Assembly (NCBI GenBank): GCA_020310875.1
Contig: CM035414.1
Coordinates: 197,985,641-198,049,640 of the forward strand
Length of the DNA: 64,000 nucleotides
Origin: Ceratopteris richardii
Lineage: Eukaryota; Streptophyta; Polypodiopsida; Polypodiales; Pteridaceae
Direction of reading: 5' to 3'
Numbering within the stretch: the first letter of the stretch is position 1; every line of letters starts with the position of its first letter. This document shows positions 1 through 11,072 of the stretch, in pieces. Made by a program: the position numbers and the translations under genes. The notes below the pieces were generated by a model, which was not told the DNA's origin, searched no databases, and saw nothing but the letters and a program-made list of their open reading frames with translations.

Positions 1-286
1 GGAGGGAGTTTTGAATTCGAATTCGAATGGCTCCACCTAAAAGTGATCCCCAAAGTTAGGAGATATTCCCTCAGCTCAAAAAGTCGTGATTTTGGTAGTT
101 AGAGCCACGAATTTGCTTTTACATCATGCATGAGGTAAGCCATCCTTTTCCTTTTTCTTTTTTCAATTACAAGAGATAAAAATGAACTCTTTTACAAGAG
201 GTGTTCACATGACTACTCATGTGACTTACAAATGAGGATGATATCAAATATATTAAGCATGTAGGCTTGGGTAAAATGCACCAATA
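1..286 (-). repeat. 3' LTR of copia A, partial
   Basis: Colinear without gaps with 4866-5151, about three mismatches seen. Its right edge ends ..ACCAATA, which corresponds to the ..ACCAACA end of the related element B. The rest of this LTR lies outside the window, so the left target-site duplication cannot be tested. Confidence 0.93.
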
Positions 287-301
287 GCTCCCCCTCAAGC
301 C
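287..301 (-). promoter_or_regulatory. Polypurine tract of copia A
   Basis: Minus strand reads GGCTTGAGGGGGAGC directly against the 3' LTR. Copia B has the same G-rich core at the same place, as expected for the plus-strand DNA primer. Confidence 0.8.
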
Positions 302-328
302 TAACATGCTTGGCCTCCAAATAAGTCT

Positions 329-2008
329 TCAATTGTCCTTGATTTCCTGCAAGCCAATCATCAACTTGAATCTACTTAACTTCGTACCATCAAGAGCTTT
401 CGTCAACATGTCTGCACATTGCATATCTGTAGAGACATAGGATAGTTGAATATCCTTGCTCATTAGCTTCTCCCTTACATAATGGTAGTGGAATTCAATA
501 TGCTTGGTTCTAGCATGGTATACCGGATTAGCTGCTAGATGTAGTGAGCTTGTGTTGTCACCAAAAATGTGAGGTGTTGAAGAATGAAGTCCAAGATCTG
601 CGTACAAAGACTTTAACCACATGATTTCTTGAGTTGCGTTAGCCAAACCTCTATATTCGGCTTCAGTAGAAGATAATGCCACGGTTGGTTGCTTCTTCAA
701 TGACCAAGAAATGATTTTTGAACCTGCAAATGATATATACCCTGATGTGCTTCTTCTATCATCTTTAGATCTGGCCCAATCTGCATCTAAGTAGACCTTT
801 AGCTCAATATCTGAAGTAAATGAATAAAACAAACCTTCATTCATGGTCCCCTTTAGGTACTTGAGGACTCTCTTGGCCGCTTCCATATGTGGTCTTCTCG
901 ACTTATGCATAAACTGACTCAATATGCTAACACTATAGAATATATCCACCCTTGTGAGGGTTGCATAGTTCAAACTTCCAACCAAGCTTTGATAGCTTGT
1001 GATGTGTTCAATTGGCTCTCCTTCATAAGCACTAAGCTTATGATTTTTCTCCATAGGTGTACCTGCACACTTGGTATTTTCCATCTTGAACTTGACGAGC
1101 ATGTCATGCACATACTTCCTTTGTGTGATGTACATACCTGAATCTGTGTAGATCAACTCCAATCCAAGAAAATAAGTGAGTGGTCCGAGGTCACTTATTT
1201 TGAACTCCTCCTTCATTTGACTCTTTACCTGTTTAATTCCTTCAAGATCATTGCCTGTGATAATAATATCATCAACATACACACATAAATAGATCACTTC
1301 ATATCCATTCCTCTTTATGAACAAAGAGGTATCCGCCTTGCTAGCTTTGAATCCTTGGTCCTGCAAATAAGTCACCAATCTGAAATTCCAAGCTCTTGGA
1401 GCTTGCTTCAATCCATACAAAGCTTTCTTTAGTTTGCATACATAGTTAGGATGATGTGCATCCTCATATCCAGGAGGTTGTGCCATATACACTTCCTCAG
1501 AAATCCATCCATTCAAGAAAGCATTCTTTACATCAAGTTGATAGAGATTCGAATTTCTAGATGCAGCAAGACTAATGAGAACCCTAATTGTAGGCATTTT
1601 TGCAACAGGAGAGAAAGTCTCCTCATAATCAATACCATGGGTTTGAGCAAACCCTTTAGCAACTAACCTTGCTTTGTGTCTATTTATACTTCCATCTGGA
1701 TTCCTCTTGATTTTGTATATCCATCGAGATCCAATTACCTTCATAGATGGCTTATTAGGTACAAGCTCCCAAGTGTCGTTTTCCTTCAAGGCTTCCATTT
1801 CTTCATCCATTGCATCTCTCCAAGATTTCTTGCTTTGTGCTTCTTCGAATGTGGTAGGCTCTTCATTGGTTGAATCTTTTGCAATGTAGATTGAGTGCTT
1901 CATGACCAAAGAAGTATCATAACCAAACCTGTCTGGTTTTTTCTTCTCCCTCGAAGACCTTCTAAGTGTTTGATGTGAGCTCTCGGGTCCATATGTAGCA
2001 TCCTGCAT
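329..2008 (-). CDS. Copia A reverse transcriptase and RNase H segment of pol
   Basis: An open 559-residue frame containing the Ty1/copia reverse transcriptase (RVT_2) and RNase H. The conserved WELVP block lies near residue 80, [11 protein letters not shown] near 157-167 with the first catalytic Asp, and YVDD at 244-247. The RNase H part keeps DADW, SSTEAEYRGLA and HARTKHIE. In a working element it would be the C-terminal part of one gag-pol polyprotein, so the ATG is only the first Met after a frameshift. The integrase frame (1900-2502) overlaps it and joins near 2000. The domain itself looks undamaged, unlike the rest of element A. Confidence 0.9.
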   Translation of the reverse strand: MQDATYGPESSHQTLRRSSREKKKPDRFGYDTSLVMKHSIYIAKDSTNEEPTTFEEAQSKKSWRDAMDEEMEALKENDTWELVPNKPSMKVIGSRWIYKIKRNPDGSINRHKARLVAKGFAQTHGIDYEETFSPVAKMPTIRVLISLAASRNSNLYQLDVKNAFLNGWISEEVYMAQPPGYEDAHHPNYVCKLKKALYGLKQAPRAWNFRLVTYLQDQGFKASKADTSLFIKRNGYEVIYLCVYVDDIIITGNDLEGIKQVKSQMKEEFKISDLGPLTYFLGLELIYTDSGMYITQRKYVHDMLVKFKMENTKCAGTPMEKNHKLSAYEGEPIEHITSYQSLVGSLNYATLTRVDIFYSVSILSQFMHKSRRPHMEAAKRVLKYLKGTMNEGLFYSFTSDIELKVYLDADWARSKDDRRSTSGYISFAGSKIISWSLKKQPTVALSSTEAEYRGLANATQEIMWLKSLYADLGLHSSTPHIFGDNTSSLHLAANPVYHARTKHIEFHYHYVREKLMSKDIQLSYVSTDMQCADMLTKALDGTKLSRFKLMIGLQEIKDN

Positions 2009-2502
2009 CTTTGCTTTACCTTTGTTCTTCCATAATTTAGTCTTTCCAAGTCTTCTAGGTCAATCTCCGAATCACTTTCTTCAATCTGCTTTGGCTCCTT
2101 TGGTTGAAGTGATGGAAAATCTTCATCCAAGTCATATGGAAGCTTAACTTTCCTGTCATCATCAAACCATGATTTGTTTTCATCAAAAATTACATCTCTA
2201 CTCACAGAAAATCCTTTATTGGTTGGATTGTACAATCTATATCCTTTTTGGTTTTGGTCATAACCAATAAATACGCACTTCTCTACCTTGGGATCCAATT
2301 TCCCTCTTACTTGAGAAGGAATGTGAGCATAGGCTAAGCATCCAAAGATTTTACAATGCTCTAGACTAGGTCTTCTTCCATTCCATACTTCATATGGAGT
2401 GGTTCCATCTAGTGACTTAGATGGAAGTCTATTTATGAGATATGTGGCTGTAGACACAGCCTCTGCCCATAGGTAGTTTGGCAATCCCTTTTCGTTGAGC
2501 AT
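1900..2502 (-). pseudogene. Copia A integrase C-terminal region and linker
   Basis: Contains the copia integrase C-terminal block: LPNYLWAEAVSTATYLINR, TPYEVWNGRRPS, FGCLAYAHIP, and the CVFIGYDQNQKGYRLYNP motif, followed by an acidic linker. It matches copia B at 11073-11400. The frame shifts near 2000, before the reverse transcriptase, where the last 40 or so residues become out-of-frame reading of the next segment. Confidence 0.88.
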
Positions 2503-2552
2503 GGACCTTGCAACTTCGACAATAGCTCTGTTCCTCCTCTCTGCTACACCAT

Positions 2553-2920
2553 TTAGTTGGGTGTATACCTTGTAGTGACTTCCCTTTTAATGCCTCTTTC
2601 ATGCAAGAAGGCATCAAATTCAGAAGAGAAGTATTCTCCTCCACCATCTGATCTGAGTCGTTTCAAAGTCCTACCTGTTTGGTTTTCAACAAGAGCAATA
2701 TACTTCTTAAAGCAATTAAATCCTTGTGCTTCATAAAACACAGAATGGTCCACCTGCTACAATCATCTATGAAAGACACATAATATCTTGAGCCTGATAT
2801 AGATGGCTCCTTACTTGGACCCCATACATCCGTGTGCACTAGATCCAAAAGGATTTTGATACATATATCCTTTCTTATTGAAAGGTTGTCTATGAGCCTT
2901 GCCGAGTTGACAAGCTTCAC
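2553..2920 (-). pseudogene. Copia A integrase core, frameshifted
   Basis: Two overlapping minus frames together carry the DDE core. One holds LVHTDVWGPS (first Asp) and YYVSFIDDCSRWT, the other LKRLRSDGGGEYFS (second Asp) and a block ending TTRYTPN. The frame changes around 2700-2750 and again near 2550, before the region that holds the catalytic Glu in relatives. Integrase from this copy should be inactive. Confidence 0.85.
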
Positions 2921-3112
2921 ACTTATAAATCATGTGTTGCCTTGTGATATTAGGCAAACCAAGTACACTTTGGTCCCTGCAAATCTGTTTGAGTGTCCTC
3001 TCACCAATGTGAGCAAGCCTTTTGTGCCATATCTCCAACTTTGTTAGAGTTTGAGATCCATAGCTAAACAAAGCTATGTTCTTTGTATCTTCCACTTCAA
3101 AAGTAGTTGTTG
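2850..3112 (-). pseudogene. Copia A GAG-pre-integrase zinc segment
   Basis: Encodes the HHCC-type segment before the integrase core: EVEDTKNIALFS, LEIWHKRLAHIGERTLKQ, then the paired Cys of KCEACQLGKAHRQPF. Its upstream edge is the deletion breakpoint: in copia B the same segment is preceded by about 450 bp encoding the aspartic protease. Here it follows directly, in another frame, after the Asn-rich gag tail. Confidence 0.85.
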
Positions 3113-4049
3113 TTGTTGTAGCCTCCATTGTATCTACCTCTATTTGATCCATAGCCGCCTCTATTGAATCCTCTTCCTCTTGAGTTCCTTGGATTCCTGA
3201 AACATTCTTCAGTAGTATGGTTAGATAAGCCACATATGTTGCAAGGTTGAGATGATTGGAATCTCCCCCTGCCTTGCTTTCCACCTCTGCCTCTTCCTCT
3301 AGCTCTTCCTCTACCTGCAAAGTTTGCTTGGAAAGAGCTACCTTCATCTTCATTCTTCCTATTCTTTGACTTGTCCTTGACCTTAGCTTTATCAGAATAT
3401 AAGGCAGAAGTTTGATTACCTCTTGAGGACTCACCACCTTTGCTAATCTTTGCTTCATGAGTGAAGAGTTGGCCCATGAGTCTGTTGAGGTCGGGTACAT
3501 GCATATCCATGTATAAATCCATGGTTGTTGTGAATGACTCCCACTTGTCGTCTGCTTTGATTCCATTCATGATTTGTCTTATGATTTGCTCCTCTTCAAT
3601 TACCTCTCGATTGCTTCCAAGTTGGTCGGAAATCTCCTTCATCTTTGTGACATAATTAGTCACATTTTGCTTCGGGCTTTTCTTCATTGTTGTGAACTCC
3701 ATCCACAATTGGTTCTTCCTTGCTCGAGTGTTGGAAGAGAAGAAAGAAGCAAGTGCATTCCAGGTCTCTCTTGATGTCTTGCATCCCTTGACATGAGGTA
3801 AAAGAAAACCAGAGATTGAGTTTAGAATATAGGACCTTGCGAGTGCATCCTTCGAACACCAATTCGAAAGTCCTTCCACTTCTTCATGTGATGGTTGCCC
3901 TTTGTTCCTCATGGTTGGCATTGCTTCATCTCCAGATATGAATCCATATAGATTCCTCCCTTGAAGGTAAGCCTCCATCCTTAGAGACCATGCTGGGTAG
4001 TTGTTTCAATCCAATTTGTCAATTGATGATGGAAATCCATCTCCCATGT
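3097..4049 (-). pseudogene. Copia A gag (UBN2 type)
   Basis: Retrotransposon capsid/nucleocapsid gene. The start corresponds to MGDGFPS at 4049. A TGA at 4006-4008 interrupts the frame after about 14 residues (Arg in copia B). The rest is open for 293 residues from the next Met. It shows the UBN2 capsid block (WCSKDALARSYILNSISG), a Gly/Arg-rich tract, and a complete CX2CX4HX4C zinc knuckle (CNICGLSNHTTEEC). The frame ends in an Asn-rich tail with TGA at the protease deletion. Confidence 0.88.
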
Positions 4050-4060
4050 TGCTTGACTAT

Positions 4061-4072
4061 GCTTTGATACCA
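4061..4072 (-). promoter_or_regulatory. Primer-binding site of copia A
   Basis: Minus strand reads TGGTATCAAAGC, one mismatch from TGGTATCAGAGC, the complement of the initiator tRNA-Met 3' end. It sits one base inside the 5' LTR. Confidence 0.88.
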
Positions 4073-4073
4073 C

Positions 4074-5151
4074 TGTGACGAGAGATGGTGGATGCAATCC
4101 AAAGATGAGTAGGTGCTGCTACAACCAGCTTCACACCAGCCAACTGAGACTTCAGAGTTGATTAGTAGACCCTTTAAGCTTCCTAAATCCACCAAAATAT
4201 CAGCCAAGTACTTTCGAACATGTATACCAAAAGTTTAAGTCAAAACAGACTAGTTGCGAAATGACTAGCTCCCAAAACTTGCTATTTTTGGACATACACC
4301 TGCTGGAAAAAATGAACAGCGCTCTCAACCTGGAAGGAATTAGAAAAATTCCTTTTGGGCATAGCAAATAGACTTAGCAAGCTTCCCAATACAAGTTAAA
4401 AAACTTCAAATGATGGACTGAGCACTGAGAATAAGTTTCATCAATTTCTGGAACATGCCCACCATTCTCGGGGCTCTGTAGAGAGAGACCAGTGAGCAGT
4501 AAAATGCAAATATCTCCAAAACTATAAAGCCAATGACCTTGAAAGTTGATATGCGGAAATTAGACAGTCCGAGATATGAAATGCACGTTAAAACACTGAA
4601 AAAGGATCCGTAGAACTCGAGATATGACCTTCTGAAGGTACTGCTCTGAGTGAGTATAACAGAGAACAAAACAGAGAAGTGAATGATGATAAATGTATAA
4701 ATTCATATATGATTACAACCACATTGGCAATGAATCTTTGCATAATGGGAGTAGAATGATAGAGCTATGGAGTAAGCTCTTCAATCTCTACAAAATGACA
4801 TGAAGTGGTCACGTACAAGGCTTGCTAATCACCTCTTCCTTCTTGCTCCTTTTATAGCTATTCTTGGAGGGAGTTTTGAATTCGAATTCGAATGGCTCCA
4901 CCTAAAAGTGATCCCCAAAGTTAGGAGATATTCCCTCAGCTCAAAAAGTCGTGATTCTGGTAGTTAGAGCCACAAATTTGCTTTTACATCATGCATGAGG
5001 TAAGCCATCCTTTTCCTTTTTCTTTTTTCAATTACAAGAGATAAAAATGAACTCTTTTACAAGAGGTGTTCACATGACTACTCATGTGACTTACAAATGA
5101 GGATGATATCAAATATATCAAGCATGTAGGCTTGGGTAAAATGCACCAATA
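4074..5151 (-). repeat. 5' LTR of copia A, complete (1078 bp)
   Basis: Runs from TGTGACG next to the primer-binding site to ..ACCAATA at 5151. It would carry the element's promoter. Its terminal bases are decayed relative to TGTTGG/CCAACA in copia B. The flanking DNA starting at 5152 matches the CACTA fragment seen reversed near 44940. Confidence 0.92.
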
Positions 5152-6092
5152 ATATCTTCATGGATTAGTTGCACTGTTGGAGGACTTGGATGGATGCAAT
5201 GTAATTGTTTCTTGGGAGCATCTATGATAAGGTGAGTTTATAAAATTGATTTGGTGCTTTTTAGTTCTTTCTTATAAAGATCGTATCATCTTGTCTCATT
5301 TCATGAATGTGATTTGTTGCAGGACTACATTTGTAGATGGATTGATCCCTCTGGGAATGTGTATGGTAATGGTGTGGGACAATTTTGTATTTGGCTCATA
5401 TATGGCACTTGTGCACCACAATTTTGTATTTGTTTCCTATATGGGCTTTTTTTGCCACATTTTGTATTGGGCTCATATATGGCAGTGGTTTGCACACTTT
5501 TGTACATGATTCATTTGTGGAATATATATCTCTTTTGTACATGGCTGATTTATGGAATATCTCTTTTGTACATGGTTCATGGTTCATTCTGTTTATCTCT
5601 TTTATGTTCATCTATTCTACTTTATCAAATCATGTTTTAGTTGCAAATCATGAAGACCCTAAATTGGCTACCATTAGATTAAATGTCACATGTAGTTCAC
5701 TTCTTCTTGGGTAGAGTGTATTGTCTTTGGCTACACAACAACATGCTAATGTTGCTTTGGCAAGAGGCAACGCACTACCCAATTAAAAAAAAAAAGATAT
5801 GATCATTGGTATAGGCAATGGTATGAGCCTTGACATGTCCAAGGATATAGAGGTGCCTATATTGAGGGTTTTTCCCAAGGACTTACCGATGCTTATATGA
5901 GTGATTGGATATTGACCTGCATACCATGGAGTATACGGATGCTAGTGGGGAATTACTGATGCGTATACACACACACATATGTTTTTGTACTAGCATGCAT
6001 ATCAGCCCCTATACTGACGTTGAGGCAAAAATACACCCATGAATTTTCATCGATATAGAGGCCGCTATACCCCTCGTATGTTTTACTCACTA
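5152..6092 (+). mobile_element. CACTA-transposon 3' end fragment
   Basis: Degenerate end of the CACTA family that also supplies E and F. 5230-5333 matches a minus-strand stretch near 44800-44960 and includes an intron-like GTGAG..GCAG. 5331-5640 is made of roughly 50-bp repeats (ATTTTGTATTTGGCTCATATA type) that code for repeated WLIYG/FCIC-like text. 5800-6092 has decayed subterminal repeats of the GGTATA/CGATGC kind and ends CCCTCGTATGTTTTACTCAC, comparable to the E terminus CCCTCATATGTTGTAGTG. No transposase is attached. Copia A cut it on the left. Confidence 0.6.
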
Positions 6093-6119
6093 TACTCTAC
6101 TTCAAACAAAGAGAGAAAA

Positions 6120-7330
6120 ATTCAATTGAAGAATGAACTAAAAATTTTGAGGAAGACTCCTAGTAGAATCATGAATGATTAAATTCTAAAGATTAAAGAA
6201 GTAAGTGATACAATGGGATCTATAGGTTGTCACATAGATGAAGATGACATAGTTGCATATGCATTGAATAGGCTTAGGGATGATGAGAAGTGGAAGGCTC
6301 TCACTACTTTTTTTATATATCAGAGATAATATTCCCTACTTTGAGCAATTATTGGCCTTAATTATTAGTGACACGATGAGTATTTGAGGATGAAATGCAA
6401 AAGGGCATGGATGCCCAAGCATTTTCTATAGGTAATAGAAGAGGTGCAGGAAGAAACCAAGTCAGAGGCATAGGATTTCATGGAAGAGGTTCAAATGGAG
6501 ACCTTGATGAAGGCCAAGGGAACAATCTCTCTTCATCAAGAGGAAGAGGAAAGTTTAGAGGAAGAGGAGGAAGGCATAATCAAACTCGAGACAAGAACAA
6601 CTCAGAAGGACGCTAGGTTGAGTTTGCTTTATACCATGAATCATAATTCATATGTCTTCTATTACTTCAAAACGGTCAAAGATATTGTAGAGAAGGAATG
6701 TGATAGATACATCAAATTTCTAAGGTATGATGGAGGGGGTGGGATACTTCTCCCATGATTTCTCTGATTTCTTGTACTGAAATGCCATCAACAAAGAACT
6801 CACATGCAAATATACACCAAAACGGAATGGTGTAGCAAAAGGAAAGAATATGTACATTGCACTTGGTTGTACTTGCTATGTTGATACCACATGAATTATG
6901 CGGAGGAAGTACTTCTTGGATGTTCTAAGAAATTATGGACCTATAAGTTGCAAACCATTGAGCAATCCAATGGAATTCAATATGAGATTAACTTGAATGA
7001 AAGGTAATGAAGTTTAGGATGCAGTCTTATATAGGTCCATAGTGGGCTCTCTGAATTATGCCACTATCATAGTGCCTCACTTAGCATATATTTGGTGTAT
7101 TATCTCAATCTATGTAGACACCTACTTTACTTATTTACTTGCAGTTAAAACTATAGTTAGATATCTCAAGGGTACTTTGAATGAAGGTTTTTTCTACCCC
7201 CTTGAAGATGATTTAAAGGTGAAAGCATATGTAGATGTTGATTGTTTGGGATCCAAAGAACATAGGAGTGCAAGTGGATATGCAATAATTCTAGGCAAAG
7301 AAGCTCTCTACATTGTTTCTTCTTCTCTTA
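6120..7330 (+). pseudogene. Heavily decayed Ty1/copia gag-pol relic
   Basis: Scattered copia fragments in plus-strand order. 6230-6330 is capsid-like (RLRDDEKWKALTT), 6395-6616 a Gly/Arg-rich gag tail (RGRGKFRGRGGR), 6660-6830 integrase (RYIKFLRYDGGG, then CKYTPKRNGVAK), and 7042-7330 late reverse transcriptase and RNase H (VGSLNYAT, RYLKGTLNEGFFYP, ASGYA). Protease, zinc knuckle, most of integrase and the YVDD region are missing. Many stops and frameshifts. No LTR was recognised. It is older than A and B. Confidence 0.75.
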
Positions 7331-8229
7331 TGGCTATCCAATTTTGGTTTCCTTTGCATCTTGCAAGCTTTATACTCTTCCTTTACTATGGTGGTAACAA
7401 GTGCATGTGCATGCATCCCCATGGTGGATTTTATTCAATAGTACCTAAATAATTTTCTGAAACATGTTAGATCACTACGAACTCATGCCCACACATAAAG
7501 TGGCTACAAGTGCACAACTCTCAATTAACTCCCTCTTCTATATCTAAATATAAATTTCCTAGAAATACCAAAGAAATATAGTTGTAGCCTTGGAAATGTT
7601 TTGTAAAGATCCTATCTATATAATGAATATTAGTTAGAGGATATTCCCCTTTATCTCAAAATATTGTGATAAAATTTAGAGCTTCTTTTGATTCAATACT
7701 TGAAGAAAGAAGAAATATCATACTTATAGGCTCAATAGGCTAGCTTTTATTTTTTCCAACCTTAACACTTATATTTTCTATTGTATGCCACAATGACAAA
7801 GAAGGTACAAGAATAAAGAAGGACATACAAATAAGGTCAGTGACCTTGATGCCTCATGAAGCGGAAATGTTACAAGTGATAACTTAGGGATTTATGATGG
7901 CTTGGTTTTCTTCACGAGGAACCCATTTGCTTCAGAGCTTGTAATTCTCGATTATAAACATTCTATGATCCTTGATGGGTTGTGAAATTGGTGTTTCTAA
8001 TCCTTCTAGCCTAAAAGTCTAATCAAGACTCAATACACAATTCTTCTCATGGGCTCAATGTTAAGAGATCGAGAACCAAATGTAATCATTTTATCTACTT
8101 TTTCTTCCCACTTCTAATGGTTGCTAACCACAAAGTGCTTTTCCACCTTATTCAAAGCTCACCGAAGGAATACGGCCAAGCAAGATCCCTTAGGCTAGAT
8201 TGGGACTGAGGAAAATAGACAAATTAGGA
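7331..8229. other. Unassigned stretch between copia relic and copia B
   Basis: AT-rich DNA without a convincing reading frame, RNA gene or repeat. It may hold further decayed retroelement sequence. Confidence 0.4.
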
Positions 8230-9287
8230 TGTTGGGAAAGATGGATGGATGATCTAAGAGAGTGAGTAGGTACTGCTAAAACCTGCTTTGTACCAGCCCT
8301 CTTTAGCTTCAGACTTGATTAGTAGACTCCCTTAGCTTTCCAATGACACCAAGAAATGGCCTATGTCCTTTGTAAATGAAGTGTGCAATGATTGAATCAA
8401 AACAGATAACTTTGGGAGTCACAAAGTCAAGAAAACCTTCTATTTTGGTCTTGACACCTGCTCAATGTTTTGCTCAGTGTGACCAGCACAGTAGCAACTG
8501 ATAAAATTCCTTCTAGGTGTATTCAATTAGCTTAGTAAGCTACCATTTGCAAGTGGAATGATGTAAAATGATGAACTATGCTAAGAGAAATTAATTTAGC
8601 AAGATTTGGTATACCCCCGACTTCTTAGGACTGTAGCAAAAATAGACCAGTGAGCACCTCGACGATGATTTCTCTGAATTGGCTGAATGAAATCATTTCA
8701 AACTCTGTCAGCATGTAGATGAATTTGAGCTGAATCCAACAAGCTTTGAATCACTGAATTGGGTGGATTATTGGCTGAGATATGCCCTTGACAAGTTGAC
8801 AGACTTTGGAGTAGACAATCAGTGAACACAGAGATGAATGATGTAAATGTATCTATAAATTAACACTTGTGTACAATCCCATTGGCATGACAAGCATTGC
8901 CTAATGGTGTAGAGAGGTGTAGGCTATGATGTAGTCCTCACACACACTCAATGACAGTAGAATGAAGCTTGGGAGTGATCTCTCATACCGGGACTTTTCT
9001 TGAACACTTTTTATATGAAATGTGTAAGAATTTGAATTCAAATTCAAATTCTTGGCTCCCTCTAATCAAGCTTCTAAAAGCTTGGAGATATTTTCTCAAT
9101 CAAGTGAACTAAGTTTTCCACAAATCATTTGGGTTGGTGCTTACAAAAGATTCTAAGTCAAATTGACTTTTACAATGAGGTAAAGTGGTAAGTAATCACT
9201 AGCATATGTTCCTATGGTTCTTCATGCATGTAGGGTCTTCATGATATCTTCCAAGCCAAATGTGTAGGCTTGTGATTTACACCAACA
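8230..9287 (-). repeat. 3' LTR of copia B (1058 bp)
   Basis: Same length as 13485-14542 and nearly identical. Bounded by TGTTGG and CCAACA. Left flank is TAGGA. Confidence 0.95.
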
Positions 9288-9302
9288 GCTCCCCCTCAAA
9301 CC
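9288..9302 (-). promoter_or_regulatory. Polypurine tract of copia B
   Basis: Minus strand reads GGTTTGAGGGGGAGC immediately before the 3' LTR, nearly the same as in copia A. Confidence 0.8.
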
Positions 9303-9328
9303 AAACATTTTGGCTTAAGTCTTCATCA

Positions 9329-10873
9329 TCATTCTTCAAGTATATCCTGCAATCCAATCATAGATTTGAACCTGCAAAGTTTGGTCCCATCCAAAGCTTT
9401 AGTCAGCAAATATGCACATTGCATGTTGGTTGACACATAAGTCAGCTGAATGTCCTTGCTTAGCAACTTCTCCCTCACATAATGATAATGTACTTCTATG
9501 TGTTTTGTCCTAGCATGATAGATAGGATTAGCTGCAAGGTGAAGAGAACTTGTATTATCTCCAAAGATAATTGGAGGCCTAGTATATAAGCCCAATTCTG
9601 TATACAAAAGCTTAATCCAAATTGCTTCTTGAGTGGCATTAGCTAGCCCTCTATACTCTGCTTCTGTAGAAGACAATGCAACAGTTGGTTGCTTCTTTGC
9701 AGACCATGAAATTGGTTTGTCACTTGCAAAGGAAATGTATCCTGAAGTGCTTCTCCTATCATCCTTGCATCCTGCCCAATCTGCATCTGAATAAACTTTT
9801 ATATCAATATCTGAAGTATAAGGAAAATACAAACCATGGTTCTGTGTACCCTTCAGATACTTCAATATTCTGTTGGCAACCTCTAAGTGAGGTATCCCTG
9901 GCTTGTGCATAAATTGACTTAGCACACTAACTCCATATGCAATGTCAATTCTAGTAAAGGTAGCATAGTTCAAGCTACCCACCATACTTTGATAACCTGT
10001 AATGTCTTGGACTTCATCACCTTCATGGACACTTAGCTTTAGGTTCACCTCCATTGGAGTGCTTGCTACTTTAGCATCCTGCAAGTGAAATTTCTTTAAC
10101 ATGTCCAACACATACTTCTTCTGAGTAATGTATATTCATGAATTAGTGTAAACTAATTCAAGTCCCAAAAAATACTTCAATAATCCAAGATCATTGATCT
10201 TGAATTCCTTCATCATTTGGCTTTTGATGCTTCTGATTCCATTGACATAATTGCTTGTAATGATGATGTCATCAACATAAACACAAAGATAAATTACCTC
10301 TGAACTACTTCTTTTAATGAACAAAGAAGTATCTGCCTTGCTCATAACAAATCCTTGGTCTTGGAGGTATGTAGTTAGCCTGTAATTCCATGCCCTAGGT
10401 GCTTGCTTCAATCCATATAGAGCCTTCTTTAATTTGCAGACATAAGTTACCTTCTTAGGGTCTTCATAGCCAGGAGGTTATGACATATAAACCTCTTCTG
10501 AAATCCATCCATTCAAGAAAGCATTCTTGACATCCAATTGGTACATGTTCCAATTCTTTGATGCAGCCACACTCACCAACACTCTAATTGTTGGCATCTT
10601 GGCCACAAGAGAAAATGTTTCTTCATAGTCAATGCCTTGGGTTTGTGCAAAACCCTTGGCTACCAATCTGGCCTTGTACCTATTAATTGTGCCATCAAAA
10701 TTTCTTTTCAATTTATAGATCCATCTGGATCCTATTACCTTCATGGAGTCCTTCTTGGGTACTAGCTCCCATGTATCACTCTCCTTGAGTGATTCAATCT
10801 CCTCATCCATAGCTTCTTTCCATTCTGATTTTGTGATTGCTTCTTCATATGATCCTGGTTCTTCATTTAGCAA
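9329..10873 (-). pseudogene. Copia B reverse transcriptase and RNase H
   Basis: One frame broken by TAA at 10478-10480 and TGA at 10136-10138. 10478-10873 carries the RT N-terminus ([30 protein letters not shown]). 10136-10411 carries KQAPRAW and the catalytic YVDD. 9329-10111 carries the late RT (VGSLNYAT) and RNase H (DADWAGCKDDRRSTSG, SSTEAEYRGLA, HARTKHIEVHYHYVRE). Both stops are explicable as single substitutions by comparison with A (Gln codon and Gly codon). The catalytic residues are still present. Confidence 0.9.
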
Positions 10874-11072
10874 ATCCTTTGCAAGATAAATTGAATGTTT
10901 AGTAACAAGAGATGTATCATACCCATATCTGATAGGTTTTTTTATTTCTCTTTGAGACTTCTGATTGATTGAGTTGAAGATTCTGGTATGTCCTCAAGCT
11001 TCTTCATCTTCATTTTGCCTTTGGACTTCCATGCCTTGAACTCTTCAAGGTTGATTATATCTGTCAAACCTA

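Larger units (their letters stand above)
1..5151 (-). mobile_element. Ty1/copia LTR retrotransposon A (left end cut by window)
   Basis: Two long terminal repeats flank a gag-pol interior read on the minus strand. The right LTR (4074-5151, 1078 bp) is followed by a primer-binding site matching initiator tRNA-Met, and the left LTR (1-286 visible) is preceded by a polypurine tract. Order in the element's sense is gag, GAG-pre-integrase, integrase, reverse transcriptase and RNase H, the copia order. The visible LTR parts differ at about three of 286 positions, so the insertion is recent. The protease segment is missing and gag carries an early stop, so the copy cannot be autonomous. It lies in a CACTA end fragment that resumes at 5152. 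Confidence 0.93.

Noticed and set aside
2811..3566. 251-residue minus frame as one protein
   Set aside because: Its first half is an out-of-frame reading of gag; only the last part, after the deletion point, is real coding sequence.
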